Under the pieces are notes generated by a model. The model saw only the letters and a list, made by a program, of their open reading frames with translations, made no database searches and had not been told where the DNA came from. Position numbers and translations under genes: made by a program. DNA of 64,000 nucleotides from Faecalicatena orotica (lineage in GTDB: Bacteria; Bacillota; Clostridia; Lachnospirales; Lachnospiraceae): contig NZ_QGDL01000022.1 in the NCBI RefSeq assembly GCF_003149245.1, positions 1 to 64,000 on the forward strand, in the 5' to 3' direction. Positions 8,047-15,687 of the stretch are shown here, piece by piece (the first letter of the stretch is position 1; the number at the start of each line of letters is the position of its first letter).

Positions 8047-8739
8047 ATGAAAGAAAAGAAAACGATTCTGATCGTTGAAGACGATAAATATATTGTAAAC
8101 TTTATGAGCATGACTCTGAAAGATGAGGAATACGGATATTTTGTGGCAAAATCTGTTAAGGAGGCGATCAGCCTGTTCTATGCAAACCAGCCGGATATGA
8201 TCCTGCTTGATCTGGGCCTGCCTGACGGGGACGGGCTAGAAGTTGTTAAGAATGTCAGGGAACTGTCCAATACGCCGATCATTGTCGTGTCTGCCAGACA
8301 GGAAGAGCAGGAAAAGATACAGGCGCTCGATGCGGGCGCGGATGATTACGTGACAAAGCCGTTTTATATGGGAGAACTGATGGCCCGGATACGTGTTGCT
8401 ATGAGAAAAATGGAGAGTATGGCCTTAGAGAATACAGAGGAAGTATTCCGGCAGGATTACCTGACTGTGGACTATGCAAAGCGGAGTGTGATGATTGATG
8501 AAGAGGAGATCCACCTGACACCGATTGAATATAAGATATTGGTTCTGCTGATTGCGAACCGGGGCAAAGTGCTGACCCATAACTATATACTGAAAGAGAT
8601 ATGGGGGTATGCAAAAGGCGCCGAGGCAGGGACACTCAGGGTGTTTATGGCTACGCTGAGAAGGAAGATTGAGAAAAACCCGGCGGAACCGAGGTTTATT
8701 GTGACAGAAGTGGGAGTTGGATACCGGTTTAAGGAGTGA
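8047..8739 (+). CDS. KdpE-type OmpR-family response regulator
   Basis: A 230-residue two-component regulator. The receiver has paired acids (VEDD), the phospho-acceptor aspartate in MILLDLGLPDGDG and the lysine of VTKPF. A winged-helix DNA-binding domain follows (LTPIEYKILVLLIANRGKVL to the C-terminus ending GVGYRF). ATG at 8047 is preferred over an in-frame GTG at 8038 because AGGTGG lies just upstream. It is separated from its partner kinase by 81 nt. It probably controls the Ktr operon itself or an unlinked kdpABC operon; neither is shown by the sequence. Confidence 0.9.
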   Translation: MKEKKTILIVEDDKYIVNFMSMTLKDEEYGYFVAKSVKEAISLFYANQPDMILLDLGLPDGDGLEVVKNVRELSNTPIIVVSARQEEQEKIQALDAGADDYVTKPFYMGELMARIRVAMRKMESMALENTEEVFRQDYLTVDYAKRSVMIDEEEIHLTPIEYKILVLLIANRGKVLTHNYILKEIWGYAKGAEAGTLRVFMATLRRKIEKNPAEPRFIVTEVGVGYRFKE

Positions 8740-8758
8740 TTCCGGAAAATAGAGTAAG

Positions 8759-8792
8759 AAAAGGGGAATGCTTAAGCGGCATCCCCTTTTTT
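8759..8792. terminator. Bidirectional intrinsic terminator
   Basis: AAAAGGGGAATGC and GGCATCCCCTTTTTT form a hairpin with T-runs usable on both strands. It lies between the convergent response regulator and PHP-domain genes. On the minus strand it directly follows the PHP stop codon. Confidence 0.85.
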
Positions 8793-9510
8793 AGAGTTTA
8801 TTATTAATTGCGGTTAAGATATCTTTCAGTCCCTTTGACTCAGAGAAGATCTGATACTGGGGTTCCCGGATATCCTCCAGATAATGCGCGTCAGAGCTGC
8901 TTATGATATTGCAGTTCAAAAAATAGGGATGATCTTTCTGTATCTTGTGCAGATTCTTCAAATCATGAACCTCGGCACAGGTAAATGCACTGTCAGGCGG
9001 AACAAAACCTAAGTTAGACAGAAGACTGGTAGACGTCTTGTCAATATGGGCCGGATAAGCGATTCCACCGTACTCTGCTGTCAGGCTGACTACTTCGTCA
9101 AATGGGATATCCGTGGCATTGATGAGCAGGTTACCGACCGTTCCGGTCACTTCATCGTCCTCGTTCATGATCTGCTGTTTTCCGAAAATCTCTTCTTTGT
9201 TCTTTATTGGCATCAAGTGTTCATAAACATAGGAGTCAAATGCAAGTGCATTGTCCAATTCTGAAAACAGACAGATCACATGGACCTCTTCTGCGGTACA
9301 CAGTTCCATTCCCGGTATTACAGTAACACCGTAATTCTGTCCGTGAATCATGGCAGCGGGACAGTTGAGGCAGCTGTTATGGTCGGTCAGTGCAATGACA
9401 TCAAGCCCCTTGATGGATGCCATACCTACAATATTGGCAGGTGTCATGTCGTCATCTCCGCATGGGGAAAGACAGGAATGGAGATGAAGATCATAATATA
9501 GCGGAATCAT
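8791..9510 (-). CDS. PHP-domain phosphoesterase of the hydrogenase region
   Basis: A 239-residue soluble metallohydrolase. The PHP metal motifs are visible: DLHLHSCLSPCGDDDM near the N-terminus, LTDHNSC at about 42, PAHIDKTS in the middle and SSDAHYLEDI near the C-terminus. Such proteins hydrolyse phosphate esters, but the substrate is unknown. The start ATG overlaps the stop of the DRTGG gene by 4 nt, so it is the last gene of a leftward operon with HydS. The PHP/DRTGG/HydS association recurs in clostridial hydrogenase loci. A role in a nucleotide or phospho-signal for H2 sensing is inference. Confidence 0.85.
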   Translation of the reverse strand: MIPLYYDLHLHSCLSPCGDDDMTPANIVGMASIKGLDVIALTDHNSCLNCPAAMIHGQNYGVTVIPGMELCTAEEVHVICLFSELDNALAFDSYVYEHLMPIKNKEEIFGKQQIMNEDDEVTGTVGNLLINATDIPFDEVVSLTAEYGGIAYPAHIDKTSTSLLSNLGFVPPDSAFTCAEVHDLKNLHKIQKDHPYFLNCNIISSSDAHYLEDIREPQYQIFSESKGLKDILTAINNKL

Positions 9511-9839
9511 GCAAGTCCCGCTTCATAGACTTCCAGAGCCATATCGAAGACAGGAAGGTCTGTTGCCAGAACGGCAATCCCTTCCGCTTCTGCCTGTGCG
9601 AGAGTCCCCTCATCCAGAGCAACGCCCTCTGCCAGTATGATACAGGCAGTATCGGTCAGCGTGGCAACGGCGAGGGTGTTCTTATTCCCCATGACAGTAA
9701 CCCATACGCCGTCTGCGGGAGCCTTGCCCATTGCAATGCTCAGCAGGTCGCAGCAGAATACTTTACTGACTTCCCGGTCAGGATTCCCTTTTACAAGTAC
9801 GCTTAAGTCCGGTAAATCTAAAACTGACTGAAGTTTCAT
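9507..9839 (-). CDS. DRTGG-domain protein (1)
   Basis: A 110-residue single-domain protein matching the DRTGG fold, known from phosphotransacetylases and some CBS-domain proteins and thought to sense ligands. The sequence alternates strands and helices (VTVMGNKNTLAVATLTDTACIIL) and lacks cysteines or nucleotide motifs suggestive of catalysis. It is coupled to the PHP gene by overlapping stop and start and lies about 44 nt after HydS. A second DRTGG gene sits at the start of the same operon, so the two may form a heterodimer. Function is unknown. Confidence 0.8.
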   Translation of the reverse strand: MKLQSVLDLPDLSVLVKGNPDREVSKVFCCDLLSIAMGKAPADGVWVTVMGNKNTLAVATLTDTACIILAEGVALDEGTLAQAEAEGIAVLATDLPVFDMALEVYEAGLA

Positions 9840-9883
9840 GTATGATTTCTCCTTTCAGAATAAAAAATATGATTAACGGCAGG

Positions 9884-11293
9884 TCATGACGGATCCTCAT
9901 CTGAAGCTTTCTGTTCCGGTACGCCAAATGCATCCAGTTCTGTCGTCAGTTTGTGGATATATTCGTGGAGGAGCTTCGTGCTTTCATCTTCAAAGCCGCA
10001 GGACTGGCTGGAAGCTTTGGAGAGAAAGTCAATTTCCTTTGAAAGACTGGAAATGTGTTCACGCAGAACATAGATACAGTCGTTGCTTGTTGCAACACCC
10101 CTCACGATATCCTCCGCCAGGGTCTGGCATGTAGGGGCCCCACAGGAGCCGCAGTCAAGTCCCGGGAACTTTTTCGTCAGTTCCTCCACCGTACTCATCA
10201 TCTCAAGGCTTTCTTTAAAGGTATTGCCCAGACGGAATACCGGTTCGTATTCCACGTCATCATCCCAATAGATATTATCAATCTCGGGGTATGTATTCAG
10301 ATGGCTCTTGGAGACAGGCTGGTAACGCAGCAGTCTTTTCGTCTTTGTCGTTGCAACATAGGCATTCTCTACAGTCAGGGTGCCTCCCACACAGCCGCCG
10401 TTGCAGGCGTTGAGTTCTATGAACTTCAGGCCGTGGATCTTTTCATCCTCAATCTCTTCGAGGACGCGGAGTATATTGACAATCCCGTCGGCGGCCAGAT
10501 AGCTGTCGATCAAAAGACCACCGACCTCACCGCCTGCATTACCCCAGCCGAGCCCGATTCTCCCCGAACTGGAGAGCGGCTTTAACTGGCTTTCATCCCG
10601 GCTCATGTGGGGCAGCAGGAGCGGATAAACATCCTTGATTGCTACTACATTATCTATGTTACTCTTTTCTATCCCGAGGGGGGCCTTTGCATAGGAAACC
10701 TTGGACGGGCAGGGGGATATGAAAATAATGCCGATATCCTCTGATGGAAGTCCGGTCCGTTCTATGGCCCGTGCCCGGGCTATCTCTGCGGCAACCTCGA
10801 CGGGGGGCTTGATCGGCAGAAGTTTGGACAAAAGGGCCGGGAACTTCACACGAATCAGCCTGACGACGGAAGGACAGGCAGAACTGATGAACGGTCCTTC
10901 ATCTGCGTGGGCCTTCATATATTCCCTTGAGGCTTCGGATACCAGCTCTGCGGCCGCGCTGACCTCGAATACGTCATCAAAACCCAGCTTCAGAAGGGCA
11001 TTCAGTACGATATCCACGTTCGTCAGGTTATTATACTGGGCATAAAGAGAAGGCGCCGGAAGCGCGACTGTATACTTATAATTGTTCAGTACATTGAGTG
11101 AATCATAATTCGGTATTTTAGCATGATGTGGGCAGTAGCGGATGCAGCGGCCGCAGTCAATGCAGAACTTGTCAATGATGTGGGCTTTTCCATTATGTAC
11201 GCGGATCGCCTGGGTAGGGCAGTACTTGATACAGTTGATACAGCCCTGGCAGGCATCTTCGTTCAGACGAACAGAACGAATGAACTTATCCAT
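9884..11293 (-). CDS. Group D-like sensory [FeFe] hydrogenase (HydS type)
   Basis: 469 residues from ATG at 11293, which follows AAAGGAG; the frame continues to a TTG that is not needed. Two [4Fe-4S] ferredoxin motifs (residues about 15-54) precede an H-cluster domain. Its L1 motif is SSACPS (A139, C140), L2 is SPCPSK (C195) and L3 is NACNGGC (C297, C301). Four cluster ligands are kept, but the proton-relay cysteine of the TSCCP motif is alanine, as reported for Thermoanaerobacter mathranii HydS. A third [4Fe-4S] motif (C381, C384, C389, C406) and a coiled-coil tail follow. No histidine kinase or PAS domain is present. It is probably a slow H2 or redox sensor signalling to the adjacent ATPase and DRTGG proteins. 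Confidence 0.88.
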   Translation of the reverse strand: MDKFIRSVRLNEDACQGCINCIKYCPTQAIRVHNGKAHIIDKFCIDCGRCIRYCPHHAKIPNYDSLNVLNNYKYTVALPAPSLYAQYNNLTNVDIVLNALLKLGFDDVFEVSAAAELVSEASREYMKAHADEGPFISSACPSVVRLIRVKFPALLSKLLPIKPPVEVAAEIARARAIERTGLPSEDIGIIFISPCPSKVSYAKAPLGIEKSNIDNVVAIKDVYPLLLPHMSRDESQLKPLSSSGRIGLGWGNAGGEVGGLLIDSYLAADGIVNILRVLEEIEDEKIHGLKFIELNACNGGCVGGTLTVENAYVATTKTKRLLRYQPVSKSHLNTYPEIDNIYWDDDVEYEPVFRLGNTFKESLEMMSTVEELTKKFPGLDCGSCGAPTCQTLAEDIVRGVATSNDCIYVLREHISSLSKEIDFLSKASSQSCGFEDESTKLLHEYIHKLTTELDAFGVPEQKASDEDPS

Positions 11294-11318
11294 ATTGGCT
11301 CCTTTCAATAGTAAATAA

Positions 11319-11741
11319 TTAGATAAATACTTTCATCGTTACGGTTGTTCCGACTCCGACTTCGGACTCAATCTGGAAATCATCCGAATACTTCTTCATA
11401 TTCGGGAGTCCCATACCGGCTCCAAAACCAAGGGAACGGACTTCTTCAGGTGCGGTGGAGTATCCTTCCTGCATCGCCTTTGAAATATCCGGGATGCCGG
11501 GGCCTTTATCGGCGAGGACCATGACGATCTCGGTATCCGAAATCGTAACAGTGAGTTCACCGCCGTCAGCATGGATGACCATGTTAATCTCACCTTCGTA
11601 CATTGCGATTGCAACCTTCCGTATCGCGGCGTTATCTACGCCGAGCATCTTCAGTTTATTCTTGATCGCGCTGCTGGCTTCACCGGCGCGCGTAAAATCA
11701 TCTCCGGGTATTTCGTATGTAAATGTCAGATGTTCACTCAT
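11319..11741 (-). CDS. RsbW-like GHKL ATPase (anti-sigma/partner-switch kinase type)
   Basis: A 140-residue single-domain HATPase_c_2 protein. The N box is in YEGEINMVIHADGG, G1 is DKGPGI and G2 is GFGAGMGLPNM. Length and architecture match RsbW/SpoIIAB-type serine kinases rather than the catalytic end of a histidine kinase. It lies between HydS and a DRTGG gene, all leftward. Partner-switch kinases are normally opposed by SpoIIE-type phosphatases, and one is encoded at 21950-23125 beside the second sensory hydrogenase. No STAS anti-anti-sigma protein is visible in the window, so its target is unknown. Confidence 0.87.
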   Translation of the reverse strand: MSEHLTFTYEIPGDDFTRAGEASSAIKNKLKMLGVDNAAIRKVAIAMYEGEINMVIHADGGELTVTISDTEIVMVLADKGPGIPDISKAMQEGYSTAPEEVRSLGFGAGMGLPNMKKYSDDFQIESEVGVGTTVTMKVFI

Positions 11742-12086
11742 TTAAGCACCTCCCCGCAGTCCATGTTCATATAATATTCCACATGTGGTGAACATATAAT
11801 GTTTGGTTGCAAGTATAGCCATACCTTTTCCCTGTGCGAGTGCAATGATGTTCGCATCAGGCATCTTGCCGCGCACGAAAATAATACAGGCGATATCCAG
11901 CATCTCGGCAGTTCTGACGACCTGCGGATTGCATAATCCGGTAATGAGGACAGAACATTCTTCCGCAAAGGCAAGGACGTCGCTCATCATATCGGATGAA
12001 AAAACAAATCTGGCATCCAGATCCAGCAGCTCATCGCCAAACAAAAGTTCGGCATCCAGCAGTTTTTGCATTTCCTTTATTGTCAT
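11742..12086 (-). CDS. DRTGG-domain protein (2), first gene of the HydS operon
   Basis: 114 residues from ATG at 12086, which follows GGAGGAC. The open frame runs further upstream, but that part overlaps the promoter region and lacks a ribosome binding site. It has the same fold type as the protein at 9507-9839 (ADELLDLDARFVFSSDMMSD-like beginning, then ALAQGKGMAILAT). The stop directly abuts the RsbW-like ATPase start. It is probably a ligand-binding regulatory subunit; its function has not been described. Confidence 0.82.
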   Translation of the reverse strand: MTIKEMQKLLDAELLFGDELLDLDARFVFSSDMMSDVLAFAEECSVLITGLCNPQVVRTAEMLDIACIIFVRGKMPDANIIALAQGKGMAILATKHYMFTTCGILYEHGLRGGA

Positions 12087-12405
12087 AAGTCCTCCAATCC
12101 AATCTACATTCTGTTTGTTTCCTTTCGTCTTCCGGGGCCGGTTATGAATCCGGAATGACATATCAGTTGTGAATTCAGTATAGCATTTGTGCCTGCAAAA
12201 TGCAATGTCAGACCTTGTGCCAAATGCATATGAAATGGCGTAAAAAGCGGAAAAGAATGAAAATAATTTAACAATATACAGAAACTAAATGAGAATTGCT
12301 ATCAGCAGAAACGACAAAAAGATGAAGAAATAGTGCTGGAATTTTGTAATATATTATGATATGATGAACCTAAATATAGTCCAAAAAAGAAATGGAGGTT
12401 AAGCG
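12087..12405. promoter_or_regulatory. Divergent regulatory region between the HydS and HydABC operons
   Basis: This 319-nt AT-rich gap must hold promoters for both operons. TATGAT at 12355-12360 or 12360-12365 is a plausible -10 for the rightward operon, but no good -35 is seen. TTAACAA at 12268-12274 matches one half of the Rex operator (TTGTKAANNNNTTMACAA) while the other half is poor. Nothing else is recognisable. Confidence 0.4.
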
Positions 12406-12900
12406 ATGCTCGCAAAGAAAGAGACCGTTCCGTTCTCAGGAACTAAGGAACAAGAAGAATCATTATTGAAAGTGATTTCTGAGCTGAAAGATGAAAAAGG
12501 TGCTTTGATGCCGATTCTTCAGAAGGCTCAGGATATCTACGGATACCTTCCCATAGAGGTACAGACAATCATTTCTAATGAAACAGGGATTCCTCTGGAA
12601 AAGATTTATGGGGTAGCTACATTCTATTCACAGTTCACATTAAGTCCCAAGGGAAAATATCAGATTTCCGTCTGTCTTGGAACCGCCTGCTATGTTAAAG
12701 GGTCGGGTGACATTTATAATGCACTGATGGAAAAACTTGGGATTGTCGGCGGGGAATGTACACCTGACGGGAAGTTTTCATTAGACGCATGCCGCTGTGT
12801 AGGTGCATGCGGACTGGCGCCGGTTATGATGATCAATGGCGAAGTATACGGACGCCTTACCGTGGATGATATTGATGACATTTTAGCAAAATACGAATAA
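12406..12900 (+). CDS. NuoE-like subunit of bifurcating hydrogenase 1 (HydC/HndA)
   Basis: A 164-residue thioredoxin-fold [2Fe-2S] subunit. The four ligands lie in SVCLGTACYVKG and ACRCVGACGLAP, and the helical N-terminal NuoE part (MPILQKAQDIYGYLPIEVQ) is complete. In trimeric or tetrameric electron-bifurcating hydrogenases this subunit accompanies the flavoprotein that reacts with NAD(P)H. The gene is first in a tightly packed operon with an ATPase, an HndB-like ferredoxin, NuoF and HydA. AATGGAGG precedes the start. Confidence 0.92.
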   Translation: MLAKKETVPFSGTKEQEESLLKVISELKDEKGALMPILQKAQDIYGYLPIEVQTIISNETGIPLEKIYGVATFYSQFTLSPKGKYQISVCLGTACYVKGSGDIYNALMEKLGIVGGECTPDGKFSLDACRCVGACGLAPVMMINGEVYGRLTVDDIDDILAKYE

Positions 12901-12904
12901 GCCT

Positions 12905-13465
12905 ATGATGCCGGAAATATCACTGAACATATTGGATGTAGCAGAGAATTCTGTGCGTGCAGGAGCATCACTTATTGAAATAAGGGTTTTTGTACAGACA
13001 GAAGAAGATACTCTGACCGTCACCATTCAAGATGACGGATGCGGAATGTCACGAGAGCAGACAGAAAAGGTGCAGGACCCATTTTACACGACTAGGACTA
13101 CGAGAAGAGTAGGTTTGGGAGTGCCTTTTTTCAAACAGGCTGCAGAAAGTGCAGGAGGAAGCTTTTCCATTATGTCAGAACTTGGTAAAGGGACAGTTGT
13201 AAAAGCAGTTTTTCAATTATCACATATTGACAGAATGCCGCTCGGGGACATTAGTTCCACAATACATACGCTGGTAGTCTTTAATGAGCAGATCCGTTTT
13301 ATCTATACCTACAGGTATAATGAGAACGAATTTGTTCTGGACACTCAGGAGCTTAAGGAGATACTGGGTGGGGAGATATCCTTCCAGGACCTGGAGGTTT
13401 CCAGATTTATTAAGGAATTTCTGGAGTCCAATAAGGCAGAGGCGGACCAGGGAGCGGATATATAA
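12905..13465 (+). CDS. GHKL ATP-binding protein within the hydrogenase operon
   Basis: A 186-residue protein with an HATPase domain: N box AENSVRAGA, G1 DDGCGM, F box DPFYTT and G2 RVGLGVPFF. A 60-residue C-terminal region has no recognised domain. It has no histidine phospho-acceptor, so it is not a full histidine kinase. It begins 5 nt after the NuoE gene and is embedded among structural subunits, as seen in other clostridial hyd operons. It probably belongs to the regulatory set with the RsbW-like ATPase and the SpoIIE phosphatase. Its kinase activity is unproven. Confidence 0.85.
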   Translation: MMPEISLNILDVAENSVRAGASLIEIRVFVQTEEDTLTVTIQDDGCGMSREQTEKVQDPFYTTRTTRRVGLGVPFFKQAAESAGGSFSIMSELGKGTVVKAVFQLSHIDRMPLGDISSTIHTLVVFNEQIRFIYTYRYNENEFVLDTQELKEILGGEISFQDLEVSRFIKEFLESNKAEADQGADI

Positions 13466-13481
13466 TATTAGGAGGAAATTT

Positions 13482-13865
13482 ATGAAATCTCTTGAAGAAT
13501 TACGTGCAATCAGAGAAAAGATGCAGGGTAAAGTCGGCATCCGCGGAGAGAGTGAGGACCAGATCAGGGTTGTCGTTGGAATGGCAACATGTGGGATCGC
13601 AAGCGGTGCAAGACCTGTACTTACAGCACTTTCAGATGCTGTCCAGGAGCAGGGACTTACGAATATCAGTGTTACACAGACCGGGTGCATCGGGCTGTGC
13701 CAGTATGAGCCGATCGTTGAGGTACTCGAACCCGGCAAGGAGAAAGTAACGTATGTGAAGATGACTCCTGAAAAAGCGATGGAAGTCCTGAGGATGCATC
13801 TGCTGGATGGCCAGGTGGTGACAAAATATACATTAGGTGCGGCTCAGAAGAACGCTGAAAAATAA
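13482..13865 (+). CDS. HndB-like (2Fe-2S) ferredoxin
   Basis: 127 residues from ATG at 13482 after GGAGG; the frame extends back over the ATPase gene but has no other start signal. It has a thioredoxin-like [2Fe-2S] fold with ligands in GMATCGIASG and QTGCIGLCQYEP. HndB subunits of NADP-reducing hydrogenases have this length and position, between NuoE-like and NuoF-like subunits. The second hydrogenase operon in this window has no such gene, so the two complexes differ in composition. Confidence 0.88.
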   Translation: MKSLEELRAIREKMQGKVGIRGESEDQIRVVVGMATCGIASGARPVLTALSDAVQEQGLTNISVTQTGCIGLCQYEPIVEVLEPGKEKVTYVKMTPEKAMEVLRMHLLDGQVVTKYTLGAAQKNAEK

Positions 13866-13877
13866 TAAAGGAGGCTA

Positions 13878-15671
13878 ATGATTATGTATCGTTCACATGT
13901 TTTGGTTTGTGGTGGAACAGGCTGTACTTCTTCCGGAAGCCAGAGAATTATAGAGAGACTTGAAAAAGAAATCAAAGCCCAGGGTCTGGAGGAAGAAGTC
14001 GGTGTTGTAAAGACAGGGTGCTTCGGCCTGTGTGCATTGGGACCGATTATGATCGTATACCCGGAAGGATCCTTCTATTCAATGGTACAGGAAGATGATA
14101 TTCCGGAGATCGTATCAGAGCATCTGCTCAAAGGAAGGGTTGTTACCCGCCTTCTTTACGATGAGACAACAAAGTCAGAAGATATCCTGCCGCTGAATGA
14201 GACCAACTTCTATAAGAAGCAGAAGAGGGTTGCCTTACGCAACTGCGGTGTCATTAATCCGGAGAATATTGAGGAATACATAGGGACCGGCGGCTATGAG
14301 GCGCTGGGAACCGTCCTGACACAGAAGACTCCGGAAGACGTAATCCAGATCCTTCTGGACAGCGGCTTAAGGGGAAGGGGCGGTGCAGGATTCCCGACCG
14401 GCCTGAAATGGAAATTTGCGGCTGCAAATGATGCGGACCAGAAGTATGTCTGCTGTAATGCCGATGAAGGTGACCCGGGAGCATTCATGGACCGCTCCGT
14501 ACTCGAAGGGGACCCACATGTTGTTCTCGAAGCAATGACGATCGCGGGTTATGCAATCGGTGCTTCACAGGGATACATCTATGTGCGTGCAGAGTATCCA
14601 ATCGCTGTAAAACGTCTGGAGATCGCGATCGGACAGGCAAGAGAATACGGACTGCTTGGCAAAGATATATTTGGAAGCGGATTTAATTTTGATATTGAAC
14701 TCAGACTTGGTGCAGGTGCATTTGTCTGTGGTGAGGAGACTGCCCTCATGACATCTATTGAAGGCAGCAGGGGCGAGCCGCGTCCGCGTCCTCCGTTCCC
14801 GGCACTCAAAGGGCTGTTCCAGAAGCCTACGATTCTGAATAACGTTGAGACACTGGCGAATATCCCGCAGATCATTGTGAACGGACCGGAATGGTTCGCA
14901 TCAATGGGAACCGAGAAATCAAAGGGAACAAAAGTTTTTGCCCTCGGAGGCAAGATCAATAATACAGGACTCGTTGAGATTCCGATGGGAACAACTCTGC
15001 GTGAGATCGTAGAAGAGATCGGCGGCGGTGTCCCGAATGGCAAGAAGTTCAAAGCGGCACAGACAGGTGGTCCTTCAGGCGGATGTATTCCGGCAGAACA
15101 CTTCGATGTTCCGATTGACTATGACAACCTGATTGCGATCGGTTCTATGATGGGGTCCGGCGGTCTGATTGTCATGGATGAAGACAACTGTATGGTTGAT
15201 ATCGCGAAGTTCTTCCTTGAATTTACGGTAGATGAATCCTGTGGAAAGTGTACACCATGCCGTGTTGGTACAAGACGTATGCTGGAGATTCTGGATAAGA
15301 TCACAAAAGGCCAGGGAACAATGGAAGATCTGGATAAACTGGAAGAGCTGTGTAACCATCTGAAGACAAATTCGCTCTGCGCATTGGGACAGACGGCTCC
15401 GAACCCGGTAATTTCCACTCTCAAATACTTCAGAGAAGAGTATATTGCACACATCGTTGACAAGAGATGTCCGGCAGGCGTATGTAAGTCACTGCTTCAG
15501 TACAAGATTGATGCGGATAAGTGTAAAGGCTGTACATTATGTGCAAGGACATGTCCGGCAGATGCAATTACTGGCAGCGTAAAAGAACCGCATATGATCA
15601 ATCCTGAGAAGTGCGTGAAGTGCGGCGCTTGTATGGAAAAATGCCGTTTTGGTGCAATTTACAAAGAGTAA
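13878..15671 (+). CDS. NuoF-like flavoprotein of bifurcating hydrogenase 1 (HydB/HndC)
   Basis: 597 residues. The domains in order are: an N-terminal [2Fe-2S] thioredoxin-like domain (CGGTGCTSSG, TGCFGLCALGP), the FMN/NAD(P)H-binding core (GRGGAGFPTGLKW, NADEGDPGAFMDR), an SLBB region, the NuoF [4Fe-4S] motif ESCGKCTPCRVGTRRM, and a C-terminal two-cluster ferredoxin domain (CKGCTLCARTCP, CVKCGACMEKC). This is the flavin site of electron bifurcation between ferredoxin, NAD(P)H and H2. ATG at 13878 is 4-5 nt from GGAGG and ATG at 13884 is an alternative. Confidence 0.95.
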   Translation: MIMYRSHVLVCGGTGCTSSGSQRIIERLEKEIKAQGLEEEVGVVKTGCFGLCALGPIMIVYPEGSFYSMVQEDDIPEIVSEHLLKGRVVTRLLYDETTKSEDILPLNETNFYKKQKRVALRNCGVINPENIEEYIGTGGYEALGTVLTQKTPEDVIQILLDSGLRGRGGAGFPTGLKWKFAAANDADQKYVCCNADEGDPGAFMDRSVLEGDPHVVLEAMTIAGYAIGASQGYIYVRAEYPIAVKRLEIAIGQAREYGLLGKDIFGSGFNFDIELRLGAGAFVCGEETALMTSIEGSRGEPRPRPPFPALKGLFQKPTILNNVETLANIPQIIVNGPEWFASMGTEKSKGTKVFALGGKINNTGLVEIPMGTTLREIVEEIGGGVPNGKKFKAAQTGGPSGGCIPAEHFDVPIDYDNLIAIGSMMGSGGLIVMDEDNCMVDIAKFFLEFTVDESCGKCTPCRVGTRRMLEILDKITKGQGTMEDLDKLEELCNHLKTNSLCALGQTAPNPVISTLKYFREEYIAHIVDKRCPAGVCKSLLQYKIDADKCKGCTLCARTCPADAITGSVKEPHMINPEKCVKCGACMEKCRFGAIYKE

Positions 15672-15687
15672 TGGAGGGTAGAAGAAT

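Noticed and set aside
12268-12274. Rex operator in front of hydrogenase operon 1
   Set aside because: Only one half site (TTAACAA) matches; the other half matches 4 of 7 positions, so it is not called as a site.
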